The position numbers and the translations under genes are program-made. 64,000 nucleotides of DNA, taken from the NCBI GenBank assembly GCA_003993805.1, contig RSEF01000001.1, positions 61,542,860 through 61,606,859 on the forward strand. The letters run 5' to 3'. Of this stretch, positions 13,340-25,216 are shown in pieces. The DNA comes from Himantopus leucocephalus. Taxonomy: Eukaryota; Chordata; Aves; Charadriiformes; Recurvirostridae. The notes under the pieces are model-generated. The model made no database searches. It saw only the letters and a program-made list of their open reading frames with translations, and was not told the origin of the DNA. Within the stretch, counting starts at the first letter, position 1; each line of letters begins with the position of its first letter.

Positions 13340-13458
13340 GCCAGACCCGTTAAGCCGAGAAGGGTCCCCTTAACCTTCCGGGCAACCGTACACGGCCGGA
13401 CCCTTTGAAACCCGGCGCTACCCAGCACGCCTAGCTGGGCTGGAACTCCCCATGCCCC

Positions 13459-13475
13459 NCCCCCCCCCCCCCCCC
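13459..13475. repeat. C16 homopolymer preceded by one N
   Basis: An N at 13,459 precedes 16 C residues, interrupting a longer C-rich tract that begins at 13,455. The minus strand is therefore a G16 run. Length is probably not resolved. Confidence 0.9.
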
Positions 13476-13524
13476 TCCCCACGTTTAGGGGACAGCACCA
13501 TTTGGCCCCAACGAGGGCGGCCCC

Positions 13525-13551
13525 GGGGAGGGGGAAGGGGAGGGGGAGGGG
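13525..13551 (+). repeat. G-quadruplex-forming purine tract
   Basis: Five runs of four or five Gs are separated by one or two As within 27 bp, far beyond the minimal four-run G-quadruplex rule. The tract lies in the CpG-rich block, 50 bp from the oppositely oriented C16 run. Confidence 0.8.
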
Positions 13552-13678
13552 AGCCCGCCGGCGGCGGCGGGGTGCGCTGTGCTCGGCGGGCCCCGCCAGC
13601 CCGGGGATCCTCTCGCCCCCAAACCTGGCGCTGTGCGTGGATGAGTGCCTCATTTTAGGGTTTGGAGTTTTTTTGTGG

Positions 13679-13692
13679 NCCCCCCCCCCCCC
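13679..13692. repeat. C13 homopolymer preceded by one N
   Basis: An N at 13,679 precedes 13 C residues. It is one of two N-flanked C runs within 240 bp of this CpG block. Confidence 0.9.
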
Positions 13693-14187
13693 TTTGCCTT
13701 TCTCCCTGGGCAGAGCGGCCCGGTGAGAACACTTCCCCATCTGTCCCTTGTCGGACCCAGCAGCAGAGAGAATGCAAACCCATTTTTATATATGCAAATT
13801 TTTGCAGCAGATTTAAGAGCTTCGGGTGCTGTGGGGAAGAAATCACTGTTTAAGAAGCCTCTATTTAAATAAAACAAGATTTTCAGTACTATCTTGTACT
13901 TCACCAGCTTGGAAAACACAAACGATCTTCTGCAATTTGCCTAAGTGTTTTGAATTACGAATCTCTTCAAAATCCACAATACACTTCTACGGAGACCTCC
14001 TTCTAAAAAGCCCTAAAAATCCACTAAAAGTGCTTTACACGTAAAACCAAACAAGATCTGAAGCAAGTATCTGTGCTAACAAAAACACCTCCGCAAAACC
14101 ACGGATGAAAACGGTGAGCTCAGGCTCTTAAAAATCTACCGATAGGTAAAAGCAGTAATAATAATAGAATATAAACGTACCACTAAC

Positions 14188-14480
14188 CTCATAAAGTGCA
14201 GCAGTGCTTAAATCCAGCGAGTTGAGGCATACAAGGTAGAAATGGAAATGAAAAAAGATCCAAAAATGATTTTGTGTTTGCTTTTTTTTGTTGTTGTTTT
14301 GTTTGGTTGGTTTTTCTTTAATTTTATTTCAAATGTTCAGAAACCAGCAGAGACTCTGTCGGCCATTTTGGCTTGAACTCCCTCACTCACTCACTCTCCC
14401 TCTCTCTCCCTCCCTCTCTCTCCCTCTTGCTCTCTCTAAAGGAAGAAGCTTTTTGTGACCTTCAAATAGAGGCAGGTCAT
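14188..14480 (-). other. Candidate first (untranslated) exon of a leftward gene
   Basis: On the minus strand this stretch leaves GC-rich, promoter-like DNA and passes through a polypurine tract. It then contains CAAAATGGCCGACAG, which resembles a YY1 site or initiator, and ends at a plausible donor, CTTTATGAG|GTTAGTGG. The ATG in that motif opens only a nine-codon frame, so the exon would be untranslated. The upstream boundary is a guess. I do not recognise the gene, and there is no supporting transcript. Confidence 0.3.
14378..14437. repeat. CT-rich polypyrimidine tract (CTCC/CTCT/CACT repeats)
   Basis: About 60 bp is almost pure C and T on the plus strand, made of CTCACTCACT and CCTCTCTCTC blocks. 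Its complement is a GAGA-type tract typical of vertebrate core promoters and 5' untranslated exons. Confidence 0.85.
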
Positions 14481-14862
14481 GTGACTCCAGGCAGGCTCTC
14501 AATCACAGCACGGGGCCAGCCTACTTCCCGCCTTAAAGGGACAGCGCCCTGCCCGCGCCGGGGGACGGCTGCTCCCCGCCCAGCAGCGCCGCGCTACCGC
14601 GCTCTGCGCCCGCTCCGCTCCGGTCCTCTGCGTTCCGCAGCAGAAGGCAATACCCAGGCAGGGTAAAACTGAGAATGCGGAGACCGACTCAGCTGGAGGT
14701 CTCCCCTTTAAAACTAGCTAAAAATGAAGTAGGCAATTAAGCTAATTCTACATTAAGGTTGCAGAACCCATAAGCGGTGAACGCTGAAATGTGCAAGTCC
14801 CACTAGCCACACGCGCTCTCCTGCAGCGTACCGGGGGGACACACGACCCTACTACCACTTAC

Positions 14863-14996
14863 CTCGAGAGGAAAACACATTTTAAGGAGCACCCCATCCC
14901 GACTCAAGGACAAGAAGAGGTTCATCTGCAGCCCACAGTGAACCCAGACTGTAACCGGGCTGTCTACGCGACACGCAGACATAAACCTGAGATGGG
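14863..14996 (-). other. Candidate untranslated exon with strong donor
   Basis: On the minus strand a pyrimidine-rich acceptor ('gaacccccatctcag') precedes 134 bp and a near-consensus donor, CTCGAG|GTAAGTGG. GC is about half, higher than the flanks. One frame is open through it but its translation has no recognisable features. If real, it would be an upstream or alternative 5' exon of the leftward transcript starting near the CpG region. Confidence 0.25.
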
Positions 14997-15744
14997 GGTT
15001 CAGAGGCGTGAAGACCTGCAGGACAGCAGAGCACACTCGGTCTCTCCTACCACCTTGACTGTTTTAATGCTCAGGCTGAAACTCAATCATCAGGCAGACA
15101 CTCGGCAGTCTCTTCCCACATTTTCCATAGATAAATGCTCCAACAGTTGAAAGAGAGAAATCCAGCGTGTTGAAAGAACAAAAAAATCTGCAGAAGGTTT
15201 CCAGACATTACCTTGAACGTGCAGAAACAGTAAAGAAGATAGTTCAGAAACAGTATACGGTAGAGCAAGTATGATTCTGCCGTGAGGAGAGTTGCTCCTG
15301 AGGAAGCCGAACACACGTAACAAACGCTTGAACCGACAGTGTCAGGGACCTGTGCCCGGCAGCGAGATAACTGACAGCAGCTCGGGAAACTCAGGGCAGC
15401 ACCCTCTGGATTGAACCCTTAAAATACACAAGTTTGTGATTCTGTACAGTTTTGCACTATAACTGCATGGAAAGCAAAAAAGACCTCACGAGCAGTGAAA
15501 AAACACCACAGAATGAAACTAACTTGAAAAGTCATGGGAGGACCCTCCATAGGAATGAATTTTGGGGCACGGAAGCTGCACATCTTATGAATGAGAATAA
15601 AAATCATTAATGTATATTATCATGCTACATAGGTCATTGGCTAAACATTATTTTCCAAAAAAGCATGAGGAGGCTATGAATGGCTAATACAGCTCAGGTT
15701 TTGACACGCTTTGCCCCAACTACCCTCACGGTGAGGTACAGAAA

Positions 15745-15761
15745 NGGGGGGGGGGGGGGGG
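15745..15761. repeat. G16 homopolymer preceded by one N
   Basis: An N at 15,745 is followed by 16 G residues and then another G-rich stretch. The length is probably unresolved. Confidence 0.9.
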
Positions 15762-16744
15762 AAGGGGGGAGTCCCCCAGTGAAAGGGTTTATTCAACAGG
15801 ACTGCAGCCTGCACCCTAACCTCCCCTACCTCTACCTCTGCAGGCTCGAGAAACTCTGCAAATAGCTAATGCGTGTTGCGTTCACATGTACTTCATGAAA
15901 TAAAGGCAGTTGGATGCTAGCTATTCAGCTTGCTCTGCCTGAACCAGCCTGCTGGATCTGACAGCTTGCGGTGCTTTCTGGCAGGGCTAATCCAAACCCG
16001 GCAATTTAAGAAATGTGGTGAAATCTCAGGGAATATGTTCTTATTTGTGGCAACACCCGAAGAGAACACCACAATTGCCCTGAGTATCTAAAGACAAAAC
16101 CCCAACCAACTGCTAGGCATCCGATTTACACCAAGTTTCATAAAAGCAAATATATATGCGTATTTATGAAACGGCTATCCCCCCTCTGAAAAGTCACATT
16201 TATTGCAGCTACATGTTCTATACACGTTCACACTGAGTATGACAGCATGCACTAAGCTACAGATAATTCTACTCCCTCTCAAAAGCCAAATTGTTTTACT
16301 CAGACTTATAAATCCTCTTAACTTCAGTAGGGCTTGCCAGCTCTCCATTCTGAAGTCCTAGAAGCTTTTACTTCAAGGAGTTGATAACATTGTGATGACT
16401 TTAAGCAACCAGCACTCACTTGAGTTGCTGTGTATCAAGTGTAAATCACTGCTATAAGATTTCACCATGTCAACATATTGATGAAGCTTTTTTGATCAGA
16501 AAACTTTTTTGGGACAAGCAAATAATCAGTGAACCACAAATATTTAGAGAGGCCAGTATGGACTTAAATAACTGCAGCATGGATAAAACATCTTGGGTTA
16601 TTTTGCATTCTGTTAAAAATGTGTGGGCTATGGGCCTAGGTTTTACCTTGATTAGTTTGTCTTCCATAAAGAACCATGGACTCCACTTGACAAGGTGGAA
16701 ATTACCCATGTTTTGCCTCCTTTAAAATGTTATTAGGAAGCAAC

Positions 16745-16850
16745 TTCAAAATTCTTGTTTAATATAAATTTATATAAATTTAATATGAATTTAATATTAT
16801 TCTAATTTAATATAAAAATTAAATAAATGCTTTAATTGAATTTTTTCAAC
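16745..16850. repeat. AT-rich low-complexity patch
   Basis: About 100 bp is built from TTTAATATAAATTTA-like words with only a few G or C residues. Confidence 0.8.
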
Positions 16851-16917
16851 TAAGCTAACTGAAACACACCTCATTCTTTATCTATTCCTGTTGGCATATT
16901 GGTTAAGATGGCTCATA

Positions 16918-17044
16918 AAAAGTTTTGGGGTTTTGTTTTGGTTTGGGGTGGTTTGGCTTTTTGGTTGGTTGGTTTGGGGTGGTGGGGTAGGGGTGTTAGG
17001 TTTTTTGTTGGTTTTTTTTTTTTTGTTTTTTTTTGTTTTTTTAA
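16918..17044 (+). repeat. G/T-rich tract with telomere-like TTTTGGGG words
   Basis: The plus strand is almost free of A and C for over 100 bp. GGGG runs lie at 16,927, 16,945, 16,976, 16,984 and 16,990, the last three within 18 bp, followed by long T runs. It is a strong G-quadruplex candidate on the plus strand. The complementary A/C-rich form of the same word type recurs elsewhere in the window. Confidence 0.85.
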
Positions 17045-20000
17045 TGCAGCATTTCCCCAACCAAAATTGTGGGAGAAGCAGCAGCACAGTGGATCAGAAA
17101 ACAATGGAGAAGAACATAAAAATACACAGCAAGTGCAAAATCTGCACATCCCTTTTCAGAGGGCAATTGCATTTTAAAACCTAACCATTAAGCTTTCTGA
17201 TGCTAACAGCGCTGTTAATAGCTACTGTTAATAGGTTATATCCTTGTTATGTCCTACTAACTTATCTGATTACAAACACTTCATTTCTAAGCACCTTCCA
17301 TCCGAGGATCATAAAGCACTTTAAAAACTTAAATGAAGCTTTACAGTGCTCCTATGAGGACAGTATTCAGTATAAGCAGACACATACACGCACACACGTG
17401 TGCATTAAGAGAGATGCTTACACTCATGGATTCCCTGCGCTCGTATCTCAACTGAGACAGGAGAGGACTGGGTTTTTTAATTCACATTAAGCTGTATTGT
17501 GGTTCTAGTAACATCACATCCTTTCTGATGACCTTTTGATAAGAATCAATAAATTAAACTTCAACCTTATGTACACAGACATGCTCCAGCGTCCACTTGA
17601 CAAATGGAGGTACCAACTGTACCCTCCAGTTGTCATGTCAAAAATGAGGCCTGGCCTGTCTGATCTGTACATCTTTACTCAATTTTAAAAGGATTCAATT
17701 TCATCCAGTCCTTATGCAAAACCCCCTTTCTCATGAGCTGGCATTTTGTTTGGGTTTAAAGTCCTACAGACTGATGCCATATCTTACTTATTACGAAGGC
17801 TGCGCCCTTGCCATCCCACAACAGTGGACTCCACCCACTCGGCTTTCTACATTGCTCATACATATGCAGCAATAAATTTAAGACTTTTTCCCCCCCCCAA
17901 GAAAGTTCTTCATAGCTGACACTATGAAAGTGAAAAAGTCAATTCGGCTCCTTCTGCCACAATTCCTCAGCAGAAACCTCAAATATTAACAAGTTTCTCA
18001 TAGCATGAATGCCTTCTCACCAACTGTCCTGTCTCCTGCTGGTGAAGAATTTGCTTCCTGAAGGATCAGAGGCAAAAAGGCAGAGATTTTTTTACTGAAC
18101 TGAAAGCCTACATGCCCTCTTATCCCACTGCAGCTCATCAGTCCAATTTCCCTAGATCACCCTTCCCCAAACCCAGAATGGGGGTGCAGTAACAGATACA
18201 AGATAATTGCAGGCCAATCCCTCCCCTAGCTCTCCAACCAGTGACCAGTGGACCAACCAATCTGGATTACAAGGCTACCTCTTCCAGTTAATGGGATCAG
18301 AATGGTCCTTTTGTCTTTCCCAGGATGAAGTTAAAAGCATGACTCTTTGGGCAGAGACATATACCTGAGGACTAGGTTACATAGTTGCACAAGTTCCAAT
18401 AATAAAAAGCAAGCAGAGAACCCCTTAAATTAAGGAACAGAGTTAAGACTCTTAACTATTCCTTATGTGCTCTAACAACTGCCATATGATTTGTTTCAAG
18501 AGAACAGCTAAAAACAGTAAGGTTAAACCCAGGAGTTCAAAGCATCTTGCTTCCTAGACTGGGTAACAACTAGGAACTTGACACAGACATCTCAGTCCTG
18601 GATAAGATAAGAGTTCAGATGACTTTTAAATTATTTTCTCTGAACAGACAGAGACGCTGAATAGTCAACACTTCTGAAAAGTGAAGACAATAGCTAGATC
18701 TGACTATACCAACATACTATTTTTTTAAAGTCTCCACAGCGATTGGACATAAGCCATCGTGCAAGAGAGATGACCTCTCATTCTGCAGGAGCGCAAAACT
18801 TTAAAATGTTCAAGCATTCTTCACAGACAAAATACTCATTCCTAAGGAAAATCAGAGTTTTGGTTTGGGGTCCCCCCCTTCGCATTTAGTGAGTAGTGAG
18901 ACACTTTATGCTGCAGAATTGTGAAAACAGAGCTGGCAGGGGTTTTTAACTATAGCAACCAAAAGTATAATGTAAATTCTTTCTTCAGAGAAAAATACCA
19001 TGACGAAAAGCATTCGACAAAGGAAAAGCTTGCTTAGTTTCTGTAATGGTTACAACAGCTTTTGCACCCCTTACACAAAGGCACCTATCAACATGTTTTA
19101 GGAATGGAGCATACCATCATTACCATTCAAAACTTATATTGCAGCAGTGCTTTAGAGACATACTAAAGCTCAGATCTCATTCATATCTTGCCAGGGATGA
19201 AAGAAAGAACACAAGGCCTGAAACTTCACAGCATATGAAGTTTAAGAACTATACATGACTTCAAGGCCCAACCAAAGTTCTGACCCTATACATTAATGAA
19301 GTGCTCACAGAAAGATAACGAGTCAGAAGGAAAACTTCATTCATTGAACTTTGCAAACACCCACTTTTCCACCTAATTTTTCCTCAATCTGCCACAATAC
19401 TTTCCCTAGCTGTTCAGCCTATAAATAATCCATCACTATGCCTCCACTTCTTCAATCTCCTCAAATGCCCTTTCTAAACTGGAGAAAGATTAAGCTTTCT
19501 ACATGCCTTTTAACAAAGTTGTTCCATGAACAACAGAACTGAAAGCTCATTTCCTATGAATCTCTGTCACACATCACCGAACCTCTACTCTACCGCGCTA
19601 ATCCCAGCTTCCTGCACAGCCAGTTCTACTTTGATGCCAAGGCTCTACCAATATATTGAGCCCTATGCAGATCTCTTCCCATAACTTTTCATTTCTTTCA
19701 GTACCCGGGCAAAAAATAGCATACGCTGCAGCTAATCCCAAAACACACATGATGATTAGATATTAACAAACATATCCAGAACAGGTAATCTTTTGTTTTG
19801 TCCTGAAGCTCTTCTTCTAGTGGGGAAACTAATTTTGGTTTCTCCTCCAGGCACTTACTTAAGTTTAATATATTGGTAATTATAACTATATTATAATTTC
19901 TTACTCCTCTGCCTCACTTGACCAAATCTGGACAAGAGGCTCCAAACTTACTCAGAGAAGATACAAACATGGAAAGCAACTGCATGAGACTTTAACTGCT

Positions 20001-21108
20001 CTAGGAACTGAAAGAACAGACCCCAAACATCATCTCCCATTCAATCAGATCCCCGTCTAAATGCTGAATGAGTTTTTATACCCATATCCTTGGAAATTAA
20101 ATGAATACTTTCCAGTAACATAACATGCAAGGGAACTTAGGCAAATTAGTATTCTTAGAATTTGGTTAACCTGCTCCTTACTATCATCTCAGAAGCTTCG
20201 TGATTTTGGAGACTATAATCCTATCCTAACAGGTGTCCCTCTTCAGTTTCTAAAATCCTATAAACTGCCAAAATATCAATGAAATTGCAAAAGTTTCTCT
20301 CTTTTATGCAATTCTACCTATGCCAGTGAAAAGATAATACTTCTTTCGAATAAATAGATACTTAGGGAAATGGTATAGGGTATCACTTCACCCATATATA
20401 CAGCAAGCAGTTGCTTTTTAATTGTTATTTACAGCATGTGAATTATCATGCCAGTTAGATGATTGATTCAACTGACCTTCCATCAACAATAGCCGTTACT
20501 ATGCATTTCAAAAGGAGTAATAACCTCATTGGTTAAATCCTTCCTTCCCCCTGTTGAAGCCTTGAAGCTTTAAATGTTTTAAAACAAACGGCAGCAAGCA
20601 TTTTCATCTGTCCAGGCTGGAACATTTAATGAAAACCTTATCTTTCATGTTTATAAACACTTTGCTACAACAGGCCCCCTTCTTTATATGGAGCCCGTCA
20701 ACATGCTTCTACTGAAATTCAGTATACTCTGCTCACTTTGTTTTAGTATGCTCACACAAAGCAGATTTCTTACAAATAATTATGGGAGGTCTCAGAAAAG
20801 ACAAGAAAGATTTTTGAAATGAAAGAGTTAGTCTTATTCTACTCCAATCTTTTTTTCCTGCCCCACCTAAAAGGAAGCTACACTATACTTGGATTTTTTT
20901 TTTTTAATACTTTTTATTTATGGTGAGATAGACCAGTACCTCTCTACAAATTGTTCTAACTTGCCTTTAGTTTTAGTATGGGGAGTTCAGTCACTGGCCC
21001 GGAAACCTCTGAGCAAAGGAATTTCTGGCATCTTGGTTGGAGCTGGCACCAACTCATTTTCCTTTGTTCTCATTAAAGGAACCATAATATGCTAAGTTAA
21101 ATAAGAGG

Positions 21109-21147
21109 AAAAAAAAAAACCCAAAACAAAAACCAACCAAAACCCCA
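21109..21147. repeat. A/C-rich low-complexity tract
   Basis: A run of A is followed by AAAACCCC- and AACC-type words on the plus strand, of the same class as other strand-asymmetric tracts in this window. Confidence 0.75.
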
Positions 21148-21698
21148 AAGTAAAAGCAGAATACAAAAGGAATGCATATTCAGTGGATTACTGTAAGAGA
21201 ACACTTCCCTAATTCGACTCTTTTTTTTAATAAAAACACTATTTATTGCTGCAAAAATCTGTAAACTGATCTTTCCAAGTGACTTGAACATCTTCCCTAA
21301 GTAATTTGCCTTCATGTACAGCCCTTCAGTTTGAAATGTCAGGAAAGGAACAGCCAGCTATCCATGCAGAAAATTCTACAAGCTGTAGCTGTCACAAATA
21401 TTCAAATGCATGCACTAACTTAAAAACAGTATGACCTCCAAATACAATCAAGTTCGATGAAGGGCAAAGAATTCAGCAAATTCCATCTATCTAGGTAGGA
21501 GTAAAAGAAATCATAGCAGCTCTCCAGATCGCAGCATGCCAGAGGAGCAATGTAGCTTAAGAGCTCCAAAATATCTCTGTAAACAAGTTTTTAATTCATA
21601 CCATGTTGACCACAGAGCATAGTATTTTTAGTCATACAAAGTAAGTCATATCTTCTACATGGAATAAAGAGCTTCCTTTTTTTTCTTCCCTCCCCTTC

Positions 21699-21820
21699 TT
21701 TAACCAATAATGGTCACTCCCTGAAGGGTCTAGATGGGATCTGCAACTTAGAACCAAGTTTAACCAATAATGGTCACTCCCTGAAGGGTCTAGATGGGAT
21801 CTGCAACTTAGAACCAAGTT
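21699..21820. repeat. Perfect 60-bp tandem duplication
   Basis: The 60-bp unit at 21,701-21,760, which starts 'taaccaataatggtcactcc', is followed immediately by an identical copy at 21,761-21,820. Two extra T residues extend the identity to 122 bp. There is no mismatch, so the duplication is either very young or an assembly artefact. Each copy contains a CCAAT word. The unit matches no repeat family that I know. Confidence 0.97.
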
Positions 21821-24814
21821 CTTGGACTTTAAGACCATTTACCTTTTTTGTCCTTTAACCTCTGGCATCTCTAAGGCATAGTGGATAGTCACTAAAATTT
21901 CTATTTTCTGGACACAGGAAAAAACGAGAGAGCACAAACTCTAGTATAACATACAACCATTAGACTTTTTTCCCTTCCCCTTGTCATCTCCTTCAAAGGA
22001 AGACTCAACCATTCATCTGGGTGTATACACAAAAAATACCAAAGACTTGATAAATGTATTTATTCTTTGGGGAGAATGAAGCGGGGAAAAAAAGCACTGA
22101 GCAACTTAAACTGGATGCAAAAGGAAAAAAAACCCCTAAGTTTTAGGACTGTAACTCATACGCATTTATGATGCCACTGACTTGCACTAAACAGTCCAAA
22201 AAGTGAATACTTAGCAAATCAAAATGTGTGGCACTAACTTGGTGTAGATACCACAGAAATTTGTCTAAATTAAAGTATATTTTTACATTAAGAATATAGA
22301 CAAAATACTAATTTACACAGGGCTCAAAATTATTAACAGCCCTTAAATGATTTAATGGAGGGGGAACAGCCACTAATCAACCAGACCTAAAAAAGGACTT
22401 CTTGGACAATGAACTTGAGATGTCAATAGAGCGTCCAGTAGATAGTTTGCTTTCTGGAAAGAAGGAACTAGATGACAGGGGGTGGAGGGTTTGGTGGCAT
22501 CTGAAATAAAGAGGCTCTGGGTTGTGGTCAGTATGCAAGTGCTCTCCCCTTCTAAGTACAGTAAGCTCTTTAAGACAGCAGTAAATCAAAATACCCTCCT
22601 TTTAATTAGCAATCAGAATTACTACTAACTGTAATGACTAGAAAAACCAATGGTATCAAGGATAATATGTGACACTATCTACTCTGGGTATTTTGTAATA
22701 CCGTATTTATAAATCAAGCAAGCTGGAACGGAAAATATACTTTTCTCTTGTTTTGGAAAGAACAAATGTAAAGAAGCAGGCTTTGTGCACTTTTACACAG
22801 GACAAATACAGATTCGGTGTGGGGGGGACAGACCCAAGAAAACTAGCCTGTTCTTACCACAAGACATCTGGAAGAAAGAACTACAAAATCTTAGGGAAAA
22901 GAAGCACCAAGTTATTCACACTTAGAATGTACACTGTCCACAAATCTTTTCCTCTCTCCATATTCAGCAGCAGTGTAGGTAAAACACATCGGGATAGTAA
23001 GTGGGAACTTAACTTCCAAAGTTGACTTTTTTCTGTGTGAGCTCCCACAGCATCTCTTTTTCCCCCCTCAGTCATCTGGCTTCTGTTTTTCCACATACTG
23101 AGAAAATACTTGCCAAATAACAGTACGCTAATGGTGTAGGTTAGCTGAGGTACATGGAACACATGTATCTGTTCATGACAAAATAAAACACACAGTGCTG
23201 TATGCTTTGTTACCTCCTAATTTATGGTTTGAAAAGAAAAAAAAAGTTACTGAGGAGATGAAACGGGGCATCTTAAAAACCAGGAAACGACAATTGAAAA
23301 TATTTTCAAGACTAACTTGCAAAAGGAAACATCTAATTTTAAATTATTTGTGTTTAGAATACTCAGACTATAGTTTTCCTGTGGGTAATACCTATAACTT
23401 TAAGTACAAAAATTTCAAAAGATTTAAGTACAACATTAAACTGGTAAAATATGGAAGACAATTGATGGAACTTTTGGCATTTTGAAGTGTTTAAGTTTTT
23501 ATTATAAATTCTGCATATTTTTGTTACATTGTTCAGAAGTACTGTATTGCAAAGGGTGCAAGCCAGCTTTTGCAACATTATTGACTTAGCAGCCTTATGG
23601 CTAAAACACAGCTGCCTCTACAGATACAGAATTCACTACTGTGTCATCTGTTTCTACCCACTCAGTTGCACAACAAAGGGCAATTCTTTTCTCTACGCCT
23701 CAGGCCCCCCTTATATACACAGGTAGAGTTGCCTTCAAATGTAAACTTGTCCTGCCACTCACTCCACTACAGGGAGTAAGAAGTCTTCTACAATATGAAG
23801 GTGATGAAAATATTCCCTAAACCTTAGTTGGACCAGTTTTCATTTCAAGTTTTAGTCTAATGGTCTCGCACCCTCAAATATGTTTTCAAATCTCCAAGGA
23901 CAGAAAAGAAAAATATTTTCAGTTAGAACTCTCCTACTCAGATGCCAAACCAGAGCTATCCTGAATTATCACTGAGACTGAAGCGTACTCGGACACGCTA
24001 ACAGAACTGCAATACCCTGTGACAAAAGTGTCTGGTATGACCACTACAGACATAGCACATGTCTCTGTGGTGGTTTGTTAGGATGCTGGACAGAAGACTT
24101 CAAAGTTTGGGGTCACTTCTCTAATGGGCTACTTATTCTACATACACATAGGACAATCAGCAACAAAAAAAATCAGCTATGCCTTTACTTTTGAACGTAA
24201 CTGTTGATGTTTTCAAGGAAAACATAACGTGCCATGACTTTCAACAGAATTTGGGATGACACCCAAATTTAGGTACCTCAAATCTGAGTTGATAATCTGA
24301 ATTAGGATTTGGAGGCTACTTTGACAATCCCATCACAAATCTTCTGAAAAAAACCCTTTTGCTTAGGTTTGTACTGTCAGTAAATTAAAATGGTGCAGTG
24401 ATACTCAAGACAAATCTCAATACCTTCTGTACAATGGAATGTCCTTACAACACCAAACAAAACCCCAGTTAGGCAAGCATTTAGCTAACTGTTTACTTTA
24501 AATTTGGCAAGAACAGTGTTTTATGCTACAGGGACAGAAGCTATGGCTAGGGTCCTTTGTGGGATTTTAACATTAAAGAAATCCTTCAAAAGACTACTGT
24601 AGTACTTCATAACAATGCCTGGCATTCTCATCAATCAAAGCAGACATCTTCAGGATATACCACTGCAACCTTTTTATAGTTTCCAGAAACCCTATAAAAG
24701 AGTAATGTTGGTTGTTTTATGCCACTGTGGCAGTGATATTTTCACGTGTGCCCAATATTGGCAGGCTGCTGAAAACAAAGACAGACTGGCCTATTAACTG
24801 GCTCCTTAATTTGA
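21821..24814. other. AT-rich stretch without recognised gene
   Basis: Nothing beyond short chance open frames on both strands is seen. No repeat family or RNA gene is recognised. Confidence 0.45.
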
Positions 24815-25216
24815 AATATAAGGAAAGGCTGATAGAGCTTGTTCTGCTTAGCTTTAAAATGACAAAATTAAGCTGAGAGGGGGAGGGCGAGAATAATTCT
24901 ATAAGCAAATGTAGAAGTAATTTTTAATGAAGACTGAGCCAGACTTTTCAGACATGCACACTGGAAGATGAAAGGCAATGGAAATAAATTGCAACAAGGA
25001 AAATTCTTATTGAATATCTGAAAATTTTCTCCACCATGAGGGTAATCAAACATTGCAATAAACTGCCCAGAAAGGCTCTAGGATAATCCTGTGAAGCCTG
25101 ATACCACTTAGAAATTAGATCTAACCTTCAAATCTGGCCATCCTTTGAGCGTGGGATTGGACAAGACAACTTTCAGAGGTCCTTTCCAACTTAAATTATT
25201 TTTAGTCTATGATCCC
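24815..25216 (+). mobile_element. Old CR1 LINE 3' fragment
   Basis: The order of words follows the CR1 3' region: 'aggaaaggctgatagagctt', 'gccagacttttcagacatgc', 'aaaggcaatgg', 'aactgcccagaaaggct', 'gggattggacaagacaactt', 'agaggtcctttccaactta' and a final 'agtctatgatcc'. The many substitutions show it is an old copy. It is 5'-truncated and in plus orientation. Confidence 0.85.

Larger units (their letters stand above)
13340..14660. promoter_or_regulatory. Bipartite CpG-rich promoter region
   Basis: Two GC- and CpG-rich blocks (about 13,340-13,760 and 14,510-14,660) flank an AT-rich core. The first holds GCCGGCGGCGGCGGGG-type sequence and G-quadruplex tracts. The second holds 'cccgcgccggggg' and many CpGs. 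The surrounding tens of kilobases are CpG-poor, so this is very likely a promoter-associated CpG island. The minus-strand reading across 14,480-14,188 looks like a first untranslated exon (YY1-like CAAAATGGCC and a donor), suggesting a gene transcribed leftward. Direction is an inference. Confidence 0.6.
15762..21698. other. AT-rich stretch without recognised gene
   Basis: It includes an AT-only patch (16,745-16,850) and a G/T-rich tract (16,918-17,044). Open frames such as 16,420-16,725 plus have no recognisable domain. A splice-flanked 37-bp segment on the minus strand at 18,021-18,057 is open in all three frames and therefore uninformative. Confidence 0.45.

Noticed and set aside
18021..18057. 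37-bp minus-strand segment with strong acceptor and GTGAGA donor
   Set aside because: All three frames are open, so there is no coding evidence. Single short acceptor-donor pairs are common by chance.
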